Shown here piece by piece: positions 33,598 to 41,827 of a stretch of 64,000 nucleotides of DNA. Positions within the stretch are counted from its first letter, which is position 1. Every line of letters begins with the position of its first letter. The DNA lies in assembly GCA_029820945.1 (NCBI GenBank), contig JALGUJ010000004.1, forward strand, positions 1 to 64,000, read 5' to 3'. The notes under the pieces are model-generated. The model did not search any database, was not told the DNA's origin, and worked only from the letters and a program-made list of their open reading frames with translations. Source of the stretch: Candidatus Zipacnadia bacterium. GTDB lineage: Bacteria > Armatimonadota > Zipacnadia > Zipacnadales > UBA5352. A program made the position numbers and the translations under genes.

Positions 33598-36498
33598 ATG
33601 CCCACATCACCCGAACGGGCACTGCTGATCGTGAGCCTGTGCATCGCCGTCTGCGCCGCCGCGGCAGCCGCACAGGAGATGGTCGTCAACCCCGACTTCG
33701 CGCCCGACGAGAGCGGCTTCCGGGCGCGGGGCTGGCGCTTCGAGGACTTCAACACCGGCGGCGCACCGCTGTATGACGCCCACGGTGGGCGTGACGGCGG
33801 TGGCGCGCTCGGCGTCCGCTGCGAGACGGAGAAGCAGCGCGGTGCCTGGCAGCAGCACGTCCCGCTGGAGGCGCGGCGCTACATCCACGCGTCCGGGTGG
33901 TACCGCACCGAGGCCGTTTCCACGCGCGGTGCCGCCACGCTGCGGCTCACCTGGCTCGCCGCCCTCAAGGGCTGGGAGTTCCTCAGCGACTCGCGACTGG
34001 CGCTGCCACCGGCTGAGGAGTGGACGCAGTTCCAGGGCGTGTTCGCAGCGGCGGATGACGCCGTCTGTGTGGCGCCGGAGCTGTTCAACTTCTTCGCCGC
34101 CGGCACGGTCTGGTGGGACGAGATCCATCTCCGGGAAGCGACGACGCAGGAGGTCAGAGAGATGCTCGCAGGCGAGCTGGACCGGGAGCCCCGCGACGGC
34201 GAGGTGCGGTACTCCCCAGCCGACGGTGACGCCACCGAAACCAACCCGCCCGCGTTCGTGTGGCTGCCCTCGGGCGATGTGAATCGCTACCTGCTGCAGT
34301 ACGCGCCCGGCGGCGAGTTCGGCGGCCCGGACGCGGTCAGCGTCGAGAACTGGCCGCTGACCGTCTACACGCCGCACGAGACGCTCCGGCCGGGCGACTG
34401 GGCCTGGCGCTACGGCGTGCTGACCGATGCGGGCCCGGCCTTCAGCAGAGCGAGGCGGTTCACCATCCCGGAGGACGCGGTCGAGTTCCCGCTGCCGCGC
34501 ATCGACGAGGTCGTGGCACGTATCCCGCGCGTCCATCCCCGAGCCTACTTCCACCGAGATGGGCTGGACGAGCTGCGCGGGAAGATCGCCCGGGACCCGG
34601 CCTACGCGCAGATGGCCGAGCCCGTCATCCGCCGCGCGGAGCGCCACATCGGCGAGGAGTTGTACCCCGAGCCCGACTACCTGCCCGACGGCGGGATCGA
34701 GCGCAGCCGCGCCTACCAGGAGTGCTTCCGCACGATGCGTCCATTCACCGCCGGTATGGAGACCTGCGCGAAGGCCTACGTGCTGACCGGTGACGAGCGC
34801 TTCGGGCAGGAGGCGCGCCGGCGGCTCATGCACTTCATGAGCTGGGACCCCGACGGACCCACCAGCGTTCGCGCCAACGACGAGGCCGCCATGGACATCG
34901 GCAAGCGCGGCCCGCGCACCTACGACTGGATCTACGACCTGCTGAGCGATGAGGAGCGCGAGACCTGCCGCCGGGTGCTCGGCCGGCGCGTTCAGCAGAT
35001 GAACGAGCTGCATCGGCGCATGCCCTTCACCAGCAGGCCCTTCTCCAGCCATCCCGGGCGCATGATCGGCTTCGTGGTCGAGGACTCGATCATCCTCGCG
35101 CACGAGGTGCCCGAGGCCCGCGAGTGGCTGGACTACACGCTCCGGCTGCTGTGGTCGGTCTACCCCGCCTGGGGCGGGCCGGACGGCGGCTGGGCGGAGG
35201 GGCCCGGGTACTGGCACGCCTATGTCGGCATGCTCCAGCCTGCTGTACTGCTGCTGGACGAGATTGGCGTGCCCTTCAAGGACAAGCCGTTCTGCCGCAA
35301 CAACGGCTGGTTCGGGCTCTATGCAGTGCCGGTCGGCGGGAAGATGCGGCCCTTCGGCGACGGGCACTCCGGCTCGGTGGGGCGCGGCGATGGCGAGGTG
35401 CTCTACCGGTGGGCGACCCTGTACCACAACCCGTACTGGCGCTGGTATGCCGAGCAGATGGGAGCCGGCCCCGGAACGGCGCCTGGCCAGTTCGGCTTCT
35501 ACAACCCCGACCTGCAGGCGAAGCCCCCCTCGGACATCCCGCAGGCGCGGGCCTTCTGGGACATCGGCCTGGCGGCCATGCACTCGAACCTGGCCGACCC
35601 CGATGGCGACGTCTACCTCCTGATGCGCTCCAGCCCCTACGGCTCGGTCAGTCACAGCCACGCCTCGCAGAACGCAATCGCCATCGGAGCCTTCGGCGAG
35701 GCGCTCGCGATCAGCTCCGGGTACTACCAGCTCTACGGCTGCCCGCACCACTCGCAGTGGACGTGGGAGACGCGCGCGCACAACTCCATCCTCGTGGACA
35801 ACGAGGGGCAGGTCAAGCGCAGCCCGCGCTCCCGGGGGCGCATAGCGGCTTTCGACGACCAGGCCGAGTACTGCTACGCCGTCGGCGACGCGACCGAGGC
35901 CTACGGCGGGCGGCTGAAGCGCTTCCTGCGCCGCGTGCTCTTCATCCGCCCCGACACCTTCGTGATCTGCGACGAGCTGCACAGCGCCGACGCGTCCACC
36001 TTCCAGTGGTTGCTGCACGCGCGCAACGAGATGGCGCTGGACGAGGGGGCGCAGAGCGTCCTCATCTCCTCGGGAGAGGCACGGCTGATCACGCGGCTGT
36101 TGGCGCCGGACGGCCTGTCGCTGTCGCAGGAGCAGGGCTTCCCCGTCGCGCCCGAGCGCGAGGCCGAGGATCAGTACCACATGACCGCGGACACCGCTGA
36201 ACCCGCGCAGCAGGTGGTCTTCCACTCGGTGCTGACCGCCTACCGCGAGGGACAGGAGCGGCGCATCCCGGCGGCGCGGGTGCTGCAGGGCGATGGCGGT
36301 GCGGCGATCGAGCTTCGCTGGGAGGATGAGACCGCGCTGGTCCTGTGGGCGCTCGGGGATGCGCCCATGGTTCGCGTGGGCGAGATCGAGAGCGAGGCCG
36401 AGGTCGCGGTCATCCGCCGGGACAACGCCGGCGAGGTCACCTCCGTCTACACCTGCGGCGGGACGGCGGTACGTGATGGCGGCCGGCGGCTGGATTGA
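33598..36498 (+). CDS. DUF4962 / heparinase II/III family polysaccharide lyase
   Basis: A secreted protein of 966 residues predicted to cleave uronic-acid-containing polysaccharides by beta-elimination. Order: signal peptide (about 1-22, ending AAAAQEM); CBM-like sandwich (VNPDFAPDESGFRARGW to about 200); DUF4962 segment (PRVHPRAYFHRDGLDELRGK, about 305); (alpha/alpha) toroid with AYVLTGDERFGQEARRRLMH, YDWIYDLLSDEERETCRR and DGGWAEGPGYWHAYVGM; then the heparinase II/III anti-parallel sheet (SVSHSHASQNAIAIGAFGE, WETRAHNSILVDNEGQ). The conserved His in HSHASQN, Tyr in GPGYWHAY and Asn-His region are where lyase catalysis occurs in the family. ATG 33598 has GGAGG 10 bases upstream. It is the clearest enzyme pointing to acidic glycans as substrate. 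Confidence 0.88.
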   Translation: MPTSPERALLIVSLCIAVCAAAAAAQEMVVNPDFAPDESGFRARGWRFEDFNTGGAPLYDAHGGRDGGGALGVRCETEKQRGAWQQHVPLEARRYIHASGWYRTEAVSTRGAATLRLTWLAALKGWEFLSDSRLALPPAEEWTQFQGVFAAADDAVCVAPELFNFFAAGTVWWDEIHLREATTQEVREMLAGELDREPRDGEVRYSPADGDATETNPPAFVWLPSGDVNRYLLQYAPGGEFGGPDAVSVENWPLTVYTPHETLRPGDWAWRYGVLTDAGPAFSRARRFTIPEDAVEFPLPRIDEVVARIPRVHPRAYFHRDGLDELRGKIARDPAYAQMAEPVIRRAERHIGEELYPEPDYLPDGGIERSRAYQECFRTMRPFTAGMETCAKAYVLTGDERFGQEARRRLMHFMSWDPDGPTSVRANDEAAMDIGKRGPRTYDWIYDLLSDEERETCRRVLGRRVQQMNELHRRMPFTSRPFSSHPGRMIGFVVEDSIILAHEVPEAREWLDYTLRLLWSVYPAWGGPDGGWAEGPGYWHAYVGMLQPAVLLLDEIGVPFKDKPFCRNNGWFGLYAVPVGGKMRPFGDGHSGSVGRGDGEVLYRWATLYHNPYWRWYAEQMGAGPGTAPGQFGFYNPDLQAKPPSDIPQARAFWDIGLAAMHSNLADPDGDVYLLMRSSPYGSVSHSHASQNAIAIGAFGEALAISSGYYQLYGCPHHSQWTWETRAHNSILVDNEGQVKRSPRSRGRIAAFDDQAEYCYAVGDATEAYGGRLKRFLRRVLFIRPDTFVICDELHSADASTFQWLLHARNEMALDEGAQSVLISSGEARLITRLLAPDGLSLSQEQGFPVAPEREAEDQYHMTADTAEPAQQVVFHSVLTAYREGQERRIPAARVLQGDGGAAIELRWEDETALVLWALGDAPMVRVGEIESEAEVAVIRRDNAGEVTSVYTCGGTAVRDGGRRLD

Positions 36499-36585
36499 GC
36501 GTGTGCGCTCCCGGCAGGCGCAGGTCAGAGGCGGCGCCGCGGCGAACTCGGCCGCGCGTGAAGCTCGTTGGAGGAGGCGCCGCTC

Positions 36586-37359
36586 ATGGCCCACCCAGGT
36601 CGCCAACAGCCCGGCCCGCCCCAGGGGGAGGGCCGGTCTCGCTCGTGGCAGCCCCTCTGTCTGATCCTCGCCGTCGTCGGCGGATGCGGCTGCGTGGTGG
36701 TCATTCTGGCGGCTGTCGGCATCATCGGCGGCCTCTCCTGGTCGCTTTTCTCCCTCGAGGAGCATGGCGTCGAGCAGCCGGCGCCCGACGAGGCCGGGCC
36801 GGGGGGTCCCGGGGGCGAAGTGTGGGAGCCGGAGGGCGCCCCGGAGGCGCCGCTCCCGGACGCGCAGCCGCCAGGCCACGACCGGCCGGCCGAGCCGGGC
36901 GTGGCCTCGCAGCCGGGCGCGGACGCGGCCATGGACTTCGCGCGCACCCGCCGCTCGGACTGGCAGGCGACCATCACCGGCCACTCGGACGACTGGCACA
37001 CGGTGCGGCTCGCGATGAAGCCGCCCGACTCCGACGAGTGGACGACCTGGCTGGAGCTGCAGTGGTCCCACGCCCTGCAGGCCTACATCCTCATCGACGA
37101 GGGCCCCATCGCAGTGGAGGACGGCGGCGAGGAGATACCCGATATCTACCGGCCCGGCGAGCAGGTCGCCGTCGAGGCGGCGCTGGGCTACGCGGAGCAA
37201 CCCGACTGGGTCGCGAAGGTCGTCCGGAGCAGCGCCGACTGGCGCACCGCAACCCTCTGGGTCGGGCCGCCGGCCTCCGAGTGGGTCTGGGAGATCAAGC
37301 TGCAGTGGAACGACTCGCTGCAGTGCTATGAACTGGTGTCGATGGAGGCGATAGAGTAA
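36586..37359 (+). CDS. Membrane-anchored protein with duplicated C-terminal domain
   Basis: Unknown protein, 257 residues. A cytoplasmic Pro/Gln/Gly-rich head is followed by one hydrophobic segment (about 22-55, with GGCGCVVV), a Pro/Glu-rich linker (63-112) and two copies of a domain of about 58 residues. Copy A (117-177: RSDWQATITGHSDDWHTVRL, then LELQWSHALQAYILIDEGPI) aligns with copy B (204-256: QPDWVAKVVRSSADWRTATL, then IKLQWNDSLQCYELVSMEAI). The shared pattern is DWxAxVxxxSxDWxT, PPxSxEW, LQWxxxLQxY. I know no family with it. GAGGAGG is 8 bases before ATG 36586. It lies 87 bases after the lyase gene and 26 before the small paralogue pair. Confidence 0.8.
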   Translation: MAHPGRQQPGPPQGEGRSRSWQPLCLILAVVGGCGCVVVILAAVGIIGGLSWSLFSLEEHGVEQPAPDEAGPGGPGGEVWEPEGAPEAPLPDAQPPGHDRPAEPGVASQPGADAAMDFARTRRSDWQATITGHSDDWHTVRLAMKPPDSDEWTTWLELQWSHALQAYILIDEGPIAVEDGGEEIPDIYRPGEQVAVEAALGYAEQPDWVAKVVRSSADWRTATLWVGPPASEWVWEIKLQWNDSLQCYELVSMEAIE

Positions 37360-37385
37360 CCCGGGATCTGAGGAGGCGCCCGGCG

Positions 37386-37865
37386 ATGCCGAAACAGGTC
37401 ATGGAGCGGCGCGCATCGGACAACGTCTACCTCCACAGGGACTTCCACGGTGCGCTCAGTTCCGGGCTGATCTACCTCGAGGAGCGCTTCGGCCCCGAGG
37501 CGGTGCGCGAGTACCTGCGGCGGTTCGCGCTCGCCTACTACGCCCCCCTGCGCGAGGAGCTGCGGGAGCGCGGCCTGCAGCCCATCGCCGAGCGGCTCCG
37601 CCGCGTCTACGAGGACGAGGGCGGGCAGGTCGTCGTGGAGCTGAGCGAGCGCGAGCTGGTCGTCCGGGTGGCGGCCTGCCCGGCGGTCACGCACATGCGC
37701 GGGCATGACTACCAGGTCTCGCCCCTCTGGCATGAGACCATCCGCACCGTCAACGAGGCCATCTGCGAGGGTAGCGCCTTCGACTTCGAGCTCATCGAGT
37801 ACGACGAGCTGACCGGCGCGAGCACGGGGCGCTTCTACCGGCGGGAGGGGGCGGGGCGGCAGTGA
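37386..37865 (+). CDS. Small protein, first of a tandem paralogous pair
   Basis: A soluble protein of 159 residues with no assigned function. A helical first half (SGLIYLEERFGPEAVREYLR, then RFALAYYAPLREELRERGL) is followed by a beta hairpin (GQVVVELSERELVVRVAACP), a His-bearing segment (HMRGHDYQ, PLWHETIRTVNEAI) and a C-terminal strand pair. It aligns along most of its length with the next gene's product, including YLEER-x-G-x-EAV and a CP at the same place. The layout recalls L-2-amino-thiazoline-4-carboxylate hydrolase-like (PF14196-type) proteins, a tentative match. GAGGAGG is 9 bases upstream; the stop overlaps the next GTG by 4 bases. Confidence 0.75.
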   Translation: MPKQVMERRASDNVYLHRDFHGALSSGLIYLEERFGPEAVREYLRRFALAYYAPLREELRERGLQPIAERLRRVYEDEGGQVVVELSERELVVRVAACPAVTHMRGHDYQVSPLWHETIRTVNEAICEGSAFDFELIEYDELTGASTGRFYRREGAGRQ

Positions 37866-38344
37866 TCTCCTGCACCGAGTTCATCCCCGCCTACAGCGAG
37901 CTGTTCCGCTACCTCGAGGAGCGCGGCGGCCGGGAGGCCGTCGTGGACTTCTGGCAGTACCTCTCCGACCACTTCCTCGGGAACCTGCGCGAGCTGGTGG
38001 AGGAGCACGGCCTGCGCGGCTGCTGGATGTACTGGTCGCATACCCTCAACGAAGAGGCCGCCGACTTCACCATGGAGCTGGACGAGGACGCCGGCGAGTT
38101 CCGCATCACCATGCACCGCTGCCCCTCCAAGGCGCTGCTGCTTGAGCTGGATCACATGGAGCCCTATCACGACTACTGCGGCCACTGCGACGTGCTCTAC
38201 CGCCGCGTGCTGGAGCCGCTGGGCTACGAGTGCATCGCGGACCTCAGCGAATGCGACGAGGCCCGGTGCAGCATCCTCGTCCGAGAGGCCGCGGGGCGTC
38301 CTGGACGGCAAGCGCACCGACCCGTGGTGGGAGGAGTGCAATAA
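37862..38344 (+). CDS. Small Cys-rich protein, second of the tandem pair
   Basis: A 160-residue paralogue of the previous protein: SELFRYLEERGGREAVVDFW and LGNLRELVEEHGLRG, a strand pair ending FRITMHRCPSKALL, then HMEPYHDYCGHCDVLYRRVL and DLSECDEARCSILVRE. HDYCGHC and the later cysteines could bind metal, unlike its partner, which has HETIRT there. The last 16 codons (from 38294) have poor GC bias at third positions. In the frame shifted by one base, GC bias is excellent and the protein would end DGKRTDPWWEECNNAETP and stop at 38369, so a one-base error in GGGG (38293-38296) is likely. GTG 37862 overlaps the preceding stop. Confidence 0.75.
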   Translation: MISCTEFIPAYSELFRYLEERGGREAVVDFWQYLSDHFLGNLRELVEEHGLRGCWMYWSHTLNEEAADFTMELDEDAGEFRITMHRCPSKALLLELDHMEPYHDYCGHCDVLYRRVLEPLGYECIADLSECDEARCSILVREAAGRPGRQAHRPVVGGVQ

Positions 38345-39711
38345 CGCAGAGACCCCTGCCCCCCTCTGAGTCGCCTCCCGGCGAGATCCCGCCTCGACCG
38401 CTAACCCATCATCTGGCGCTGACCGTCTACTTCCTCGGCAATACCCTCATGTGGGGCGCGCTGCTGCACGTGGGCCTCGCCAGTCGCCTCAAGGACTGGT
38501 TCTCCGAGGAGCAGATCGGCTACTACCTCGGGCTGCTCGGCTTCGTCGGAGGGGTCGTGGGCACGGCCACGCAGATCATGATCGGTGCGGCGAGCGACCG
38601 CTCGACCTCCCGCTGGGGGCGCCGCAGGCCCTACATCGTGATCTCCACGCTCCTTTCGTTCGGCGCCCTGATGCTCATGGGCCTCAGTCGCTCCTACTGG
38701 CCCTTCGCCGGCGCGCTGGTGCTGGTGCAGCTCTTCACCAACTCGGCGCTGGGGCCGTTCACGGCCCTCCTCCCCGACACCGTGAACCGCCGCGAGCACG
38801 GCAAGGCCTCCGGCTTCATGGGCGTGGCCCGCCTCTTCGGCGACACGGGCGGCCTGATCCTCGGCGCGCAACTGCTCAGCGCCGGCCACCTGGACGCCGC
38901 TGCGGCGGGCGCGGAGAAGCTCGTGGGCAGCGTCCCTGCCGAGGTGGTCGCGTACCACGACAGCCAGTGGCCGATCATGTGCCTGATCCTCGCCGGAGCG
39001 CTGCTGGTGGCCATGGTCTACACCTGCATCGCCATCCCCGAGCGGCCGCTGGAGCGGCGGCCATCGGGCACGCTCTGGCGAGCCGTCACGCGCTCGTTCA
39101 ACGTGGATATCACCGGTAACCCCGACTTCTTCTGGCTGTCGCTCTCGCGAGCTGTCACGAACCTGGGCTTCTACATGTTCCTGGAGATCGTCCTCCTCTT
39201 CCTCGCCTACGCCATGAACGTTCCAGACCCGGAGCGAACCTCGATGCTCATCCTGCTGCCGGCCATCGCCATGGCGGCGGCGAGCAGCCTGCCCTCGGGG
39301 ATACTCTCTGACCGCATCGGCCGCCGACCCCTGATCTTCGCGGCGCAGTTCCTGATGGCGGCCGGCGCGGCCACCTACGCACTGGCGCCGAGCCTCATCT
39401 GGTGCTACATCGCCGCGATCCCCGCAGGGATCGCCTACGGCATATTCACCGCGGTGGAGTGGGCGCTGGCATGCAACCTCCTGCCCGAGGGCGAGGCCGC
39501 CCGCTATCTCGGCGTGTGGAACGCCTCGGCGGTGCTGCCGCAGATCTTCGCCTTCCCTCTGGCGGGCATCATCGGCAGCGCCCTGGCGTCGGTCGGGCCG
39601 CCGGGCTTCGGCTGGCGGCTGGACTTCGCCCTCGCCACCGTCTGTTGCCTCGTCGGCGCCTACTTCCTCAGGTTCGTGCGCGAACGTCCGCCACGGGACA
39701 GCGCGCCGTAA
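38341..39711 (+). CDS. MFS transporter, sugar-type (SLC45/GPH-like)
   Basis: A 12-helix permease of about 456 residues. Between helices 2 and 3 is SDRSTSRWGRRRPYI, the RxGRRRP signature of SLC45-like sucrose and glycoside-pentoside-hexuronide-type symporters, repeated weakly as GILSDRIGRRPLI in the second half. It probably imports the sugars released by the secreted enzymes, driven by protons or sodium. The start is a puzzle: no ATG, GTG or TTG lies between the end of the small Cys-rich gene and the first helix. ATA at 38341, behind GGGAGGAG and overlapping TAA as ATAA, would give a protein starting TQRPLPPSESPP. An ATG there would make the ATGA overlap common in this genome. Confidence 0.85.
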   Translation: MTQRPLPPSESPPGEIPPRPLTHHLALTVYFLGNTLMWGALLHVGLASRLKDWFSEEQIGYYLGLLGFVGGVVGTATQIMIGAASDRSTSRWGRRRPYIVISTLLSFGALMLMGLSRSYWPFAGALVLVQLFTNSALGPFTALLPDTVNRREHGKASGFMGVARLFGDTGGLILGAQLLSAGHLDAAAAGAEKLVGSVPAEVVAYHDSQWPIMCLILAGALLVAMVYTCIAIPERPLERRPSGTLWRAVTRSFNVDITGNPDFFWLSLSRAVTNLGFYMFLEIVLLFLAYAMNVPDPERTSMLILLPAIAMAAASSLPSGILSDRIGRRPLIFAAQFLMAAGAATYALAPSLIWCYIAAIPAGIAYGIFTAVEWALACNLLPEGEAARYLGVWNASAVLPQIFAFPLAGIIGSALASVGPPGFGWRLDFALATVCCLVGAYFLRFVRERPPRDSAP

Positions 39712-39833
39712 CCTTCGGGGGCCCCGCCGCAGAACGTACAGGTGGAGGGAGGAGAACCCGGGCCCTCCGCCGAACGTCTTCTACGATAGGCGATAGTAGT
39801 TACCGTTGCAGAGCCGCAGGGGAGGCGCTGAGC

Positions 39834-40826
39834 ATGAACCGCACACTCCCATGTGTCTTCGTCCTGGCTCTTCTCATGGCCGCCGGCGCAGCCTGGGCCC
39901 AGCCCATGGCGGCGCCGCTGGTGAAGATCCCCACGGTCGCGGTCATGCCGTTCGAGGATGCGGCGATAGAGGGCGACTACGGCTGGACGCACTGCGCGCG
40001 GCGCTGGGGGGCGGGAGCGGGCGTCGCGGACATGATCACCACGGAGCTGCTCAACGAGGCGGAGCGGTGGCGGACCTTCCGCGTCGTCGAGCGGGACCGG
40101 CTGTTCGAGGTGCTGGCCGAGCAGGACCTGGCGGCCGGGGGGCGCATCGACCCGGCCACCGCCGCGCGCGTCGGACGTATCCTCGGCGCCGACCTGCTGC
40201 TGACGGGCGGCGTCACGCGCTTTGACGTCGAGGACGACTGGATCGGCCTGCCCTGGCGAATCGGCATCGACGCCGAGCGCCACCACGCGACCGTGGTCTT
40301 CGAGGGGCGGCTGGTGGATACCGAGAAGGCCGGCATCGTCGGCCACGGCCGCGGCCGCGGGACCGACACGCGCTACGGCGCGACCGTGCGCCGCGGCGAC
40401 CTGGCGGGCCTCGACTTCGGCACCAGCCACTTCCGCGAGTCGATGCTCGGACGGGCCAGTGAGCGCGCCGCCCACGCGCTCGCGCAGGAGATCAGCGCGC
40501 GCATCGACCGCCTGGTCGGCCCGAGCTGCGAGTGGCTGCTCGAGGGCGACGCCATCGTCGTCTACGTTGAGGGCGGCACCGTGATGCTCAACCGCGGCGC
40601 CCGCGATGGGGTGCAGGCCGCCGACGTCTTCGCCATCCGGCGCAAGTGCCAGGACATCTTCGACCCACTCACCGGCGAGCTGCTGAAGACCATCTACGAC
40701 GACATCGGCGTGCTGACCGTCCGTGAGATCGAGGAGAAGGTGTCCAGTGGCGAGGTGGTGCCCGCACCCGACGCGCCCGGCGAGCCCCGGGTCGGCGACG
40801 TCGCCGTGCGCCTGGCCGAGACCTGA
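39834..40826 (+). CDS. CsgG/HfaB-like secreted protein
   Basis: A 330-residue exported protein with signal peptide MNRTLPCVFVLALLMAAGAA (cleaved about WAQ-P). The CsgG-like core has TVAVMPFEDAAIEGDYGW, MITTELLNEAERWRTFRVVE, RDRLFEVLAEQDLAAGG and ILGADLLLTGGVTRFDVED. After it a C-terminal domain has MLNRGARDGVQAADVFAIRR, the FlgT/CsgG-associated barrel. CsgG forms outer-membrane secretion pores for curli, but many relatives without a lipobox Cys, as here, are periplasmic proteins of unknown role. No curli genes are nearby; only flgNKL at the far end hints at a FlgT-like function. GGGGAGG precedes ATG 39834. Confidence 0.85.
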   Translation: MNRTLPCVFVLALLMAAGAAWAQPMAAPLVKIPTVAVMPFEDAAIEGDYGWTHCARRWGAGAGVADMITTELLNEAERWRTFRVVERDRLFEVLAEQDLAAGGRIDPATAARVGRILGADLLLTGGVTRFDVEDDWIGLPWRIGIDAERHHATVVFEGRLVDTEKAGIVGHGRGRGTDTRYGATVRRGDLAGLDFGTSHFRESMLGRASERAAHALAQEISARIDRLVGPSCEWLLEGDAIVVYVEGGTVMLNRGARDGVQAADVFAIRRKCQDIFDPLTGELLKTIYDDIGVLTVREIEEKVSSGEVVPAPDAPGEPRVGDVAVRLAET

Positions 40827-40900
40827 GCGGGCGGGCTCGCCAGTATGCGTGAGCTGCGCGCGGCCAACCGGGATGCAGCGGGCCAGCGCGGAGGCGGACG

Positions 40901-41827
40901 TCAGTCGGGGAGCATTAGCAGCAAGGGGCCAACCTGCTGATCGGCGATGCCGGCATCGGCGGTCACGACCCCGCGCACCTCACGCACCTCCTGCCGGTGG
41001 CGGTGGCCACAGATGACCAGCGCGAGCTTCTCGGACTCCAGCAGTGCCTTGCCCAGCAGCGGGCTGCCCAGGTAGGCTTTCGCGAAAGCGCGGGTCGGAT
41101 TCTCCAGGTGATACTCCGCCAGCTCGGCGAAGGGGACGAAGTGCGTGACCCCGACCACCCGTTCGGCGCGGTCGGCCACGGCTCGCAGGTGCTCGCGCAG
41201 CCGCCCGGCGAACCGCGCGGCCAGCTCAGGAGCGGGCCGTCCCCAGTCGAGGTGCACCGCGTCGTTCCAGACCGCCACATGGGGCGCACCGTCGCCCTGC
41301 CAGATCAGCCCGTTGGCGGCGTAGTCCTCAGCCTCAAGCTCCTCCCAGTCCGACTCGGCCGCCCCGGGCACCGCGCTGAACGCCATCCGCTCCTCCTCGC
41401 CGGGCACGACCTGGATGGGGGTGACGGTGAGGCCCTCGCGCGGCGCCGCGCGCTGCCGGAAGCTGTAGTCGTACCAGCCCATGCAGCCGACGAAGGCGAT
41501 GCCGCCCAGGACCAGCGGCTCGCTGTCGAGGTAGTGGAAGCCGTGCTCGGAGGCGATGGCCGGCAGGATCTCTTCGTAGACGCGCCAGGTGTCGAACGGC
41601 GGCTCGTGCTCCCACAGATCGTGGTTGCCGGGGACCATCAACCGCGGCCCCCGGAAGTCGGAGAACAGCGCCAGCACCTCGCCGACGTCGCGCCAGCCGC
41701 TGGCGGCCAGGTCCCCGGCGATCACCAGCACATCGGCCTCCGCCCCGCAGATCGCCTCGGCGACCGCCTCCACGCGCCCCCGGGTGGCCTCCTCGTGGTG
41801 CAAGTCCGCGACGGCGGCGATCCTCAT
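40901..41827 (-). CDS. Calcineurin-like metallophosphoesterase
   Basis: A cytoplasmic phosphoesterase of 308 residues with every metal-ligand motif of the superfamily: AVADLHHE (D8, H10), LVIAGDLA, VPGNHDLWEH, VGVTHFVPF and VICGHRHRQE. A pair of metal ions would hydrolyse a phosphomono- or diester; the substrate is not evident. The ATG at 41827 overlaps the upstream gene's stop (ATGA), joining it to two secreted proteins of unknown function. Confidence 0.92.
   Translation of the reverse strand: MRIAAVADLHHEEATRGRVEAVAEAICGAEADVLVIAGDLAASGWRDVGEVLALFSDFRGPRLMVPGNHDLWEHEPPFDTWRVYEEILPAIASEHGFHYLDSEPLVLGGIAFVGCMGWYDYSFRQRAAPREGLTVTPIQVVPGEEERMAFSAVPGAAESDWEELEAEDYAANGLIWQGDGAPHVAVWNDAVHLDWGRPAPELAARFAGRLREHLRAVADRAERVVGVTHFVPFAELAEYHLENPTRAFAKAYLGSPLLGKALLESEKLALVICGHRHRQEVREVRGVVTADAGIADQQVGPLLLMLPD

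Noticed and set aside
26939..37200. Long minus-strand open frames across the glycan locus (26939-29140, 29065-31053, 31508-33673, 33607-37200)
   Set aside because: Same shadow effect; the plus-strand genes have signal peptides, domain motifs, ribosome binding sites and coupled starts, while these have His/Val/Leu/Arg-biased composition and no ribosome binding sites.
39834..40826. CsgG-like protein as evidence of a curli system
   Set aside because: No CsgA/B/E/F gene nearby and no lipobox cysteine; the family is much broader than curli.
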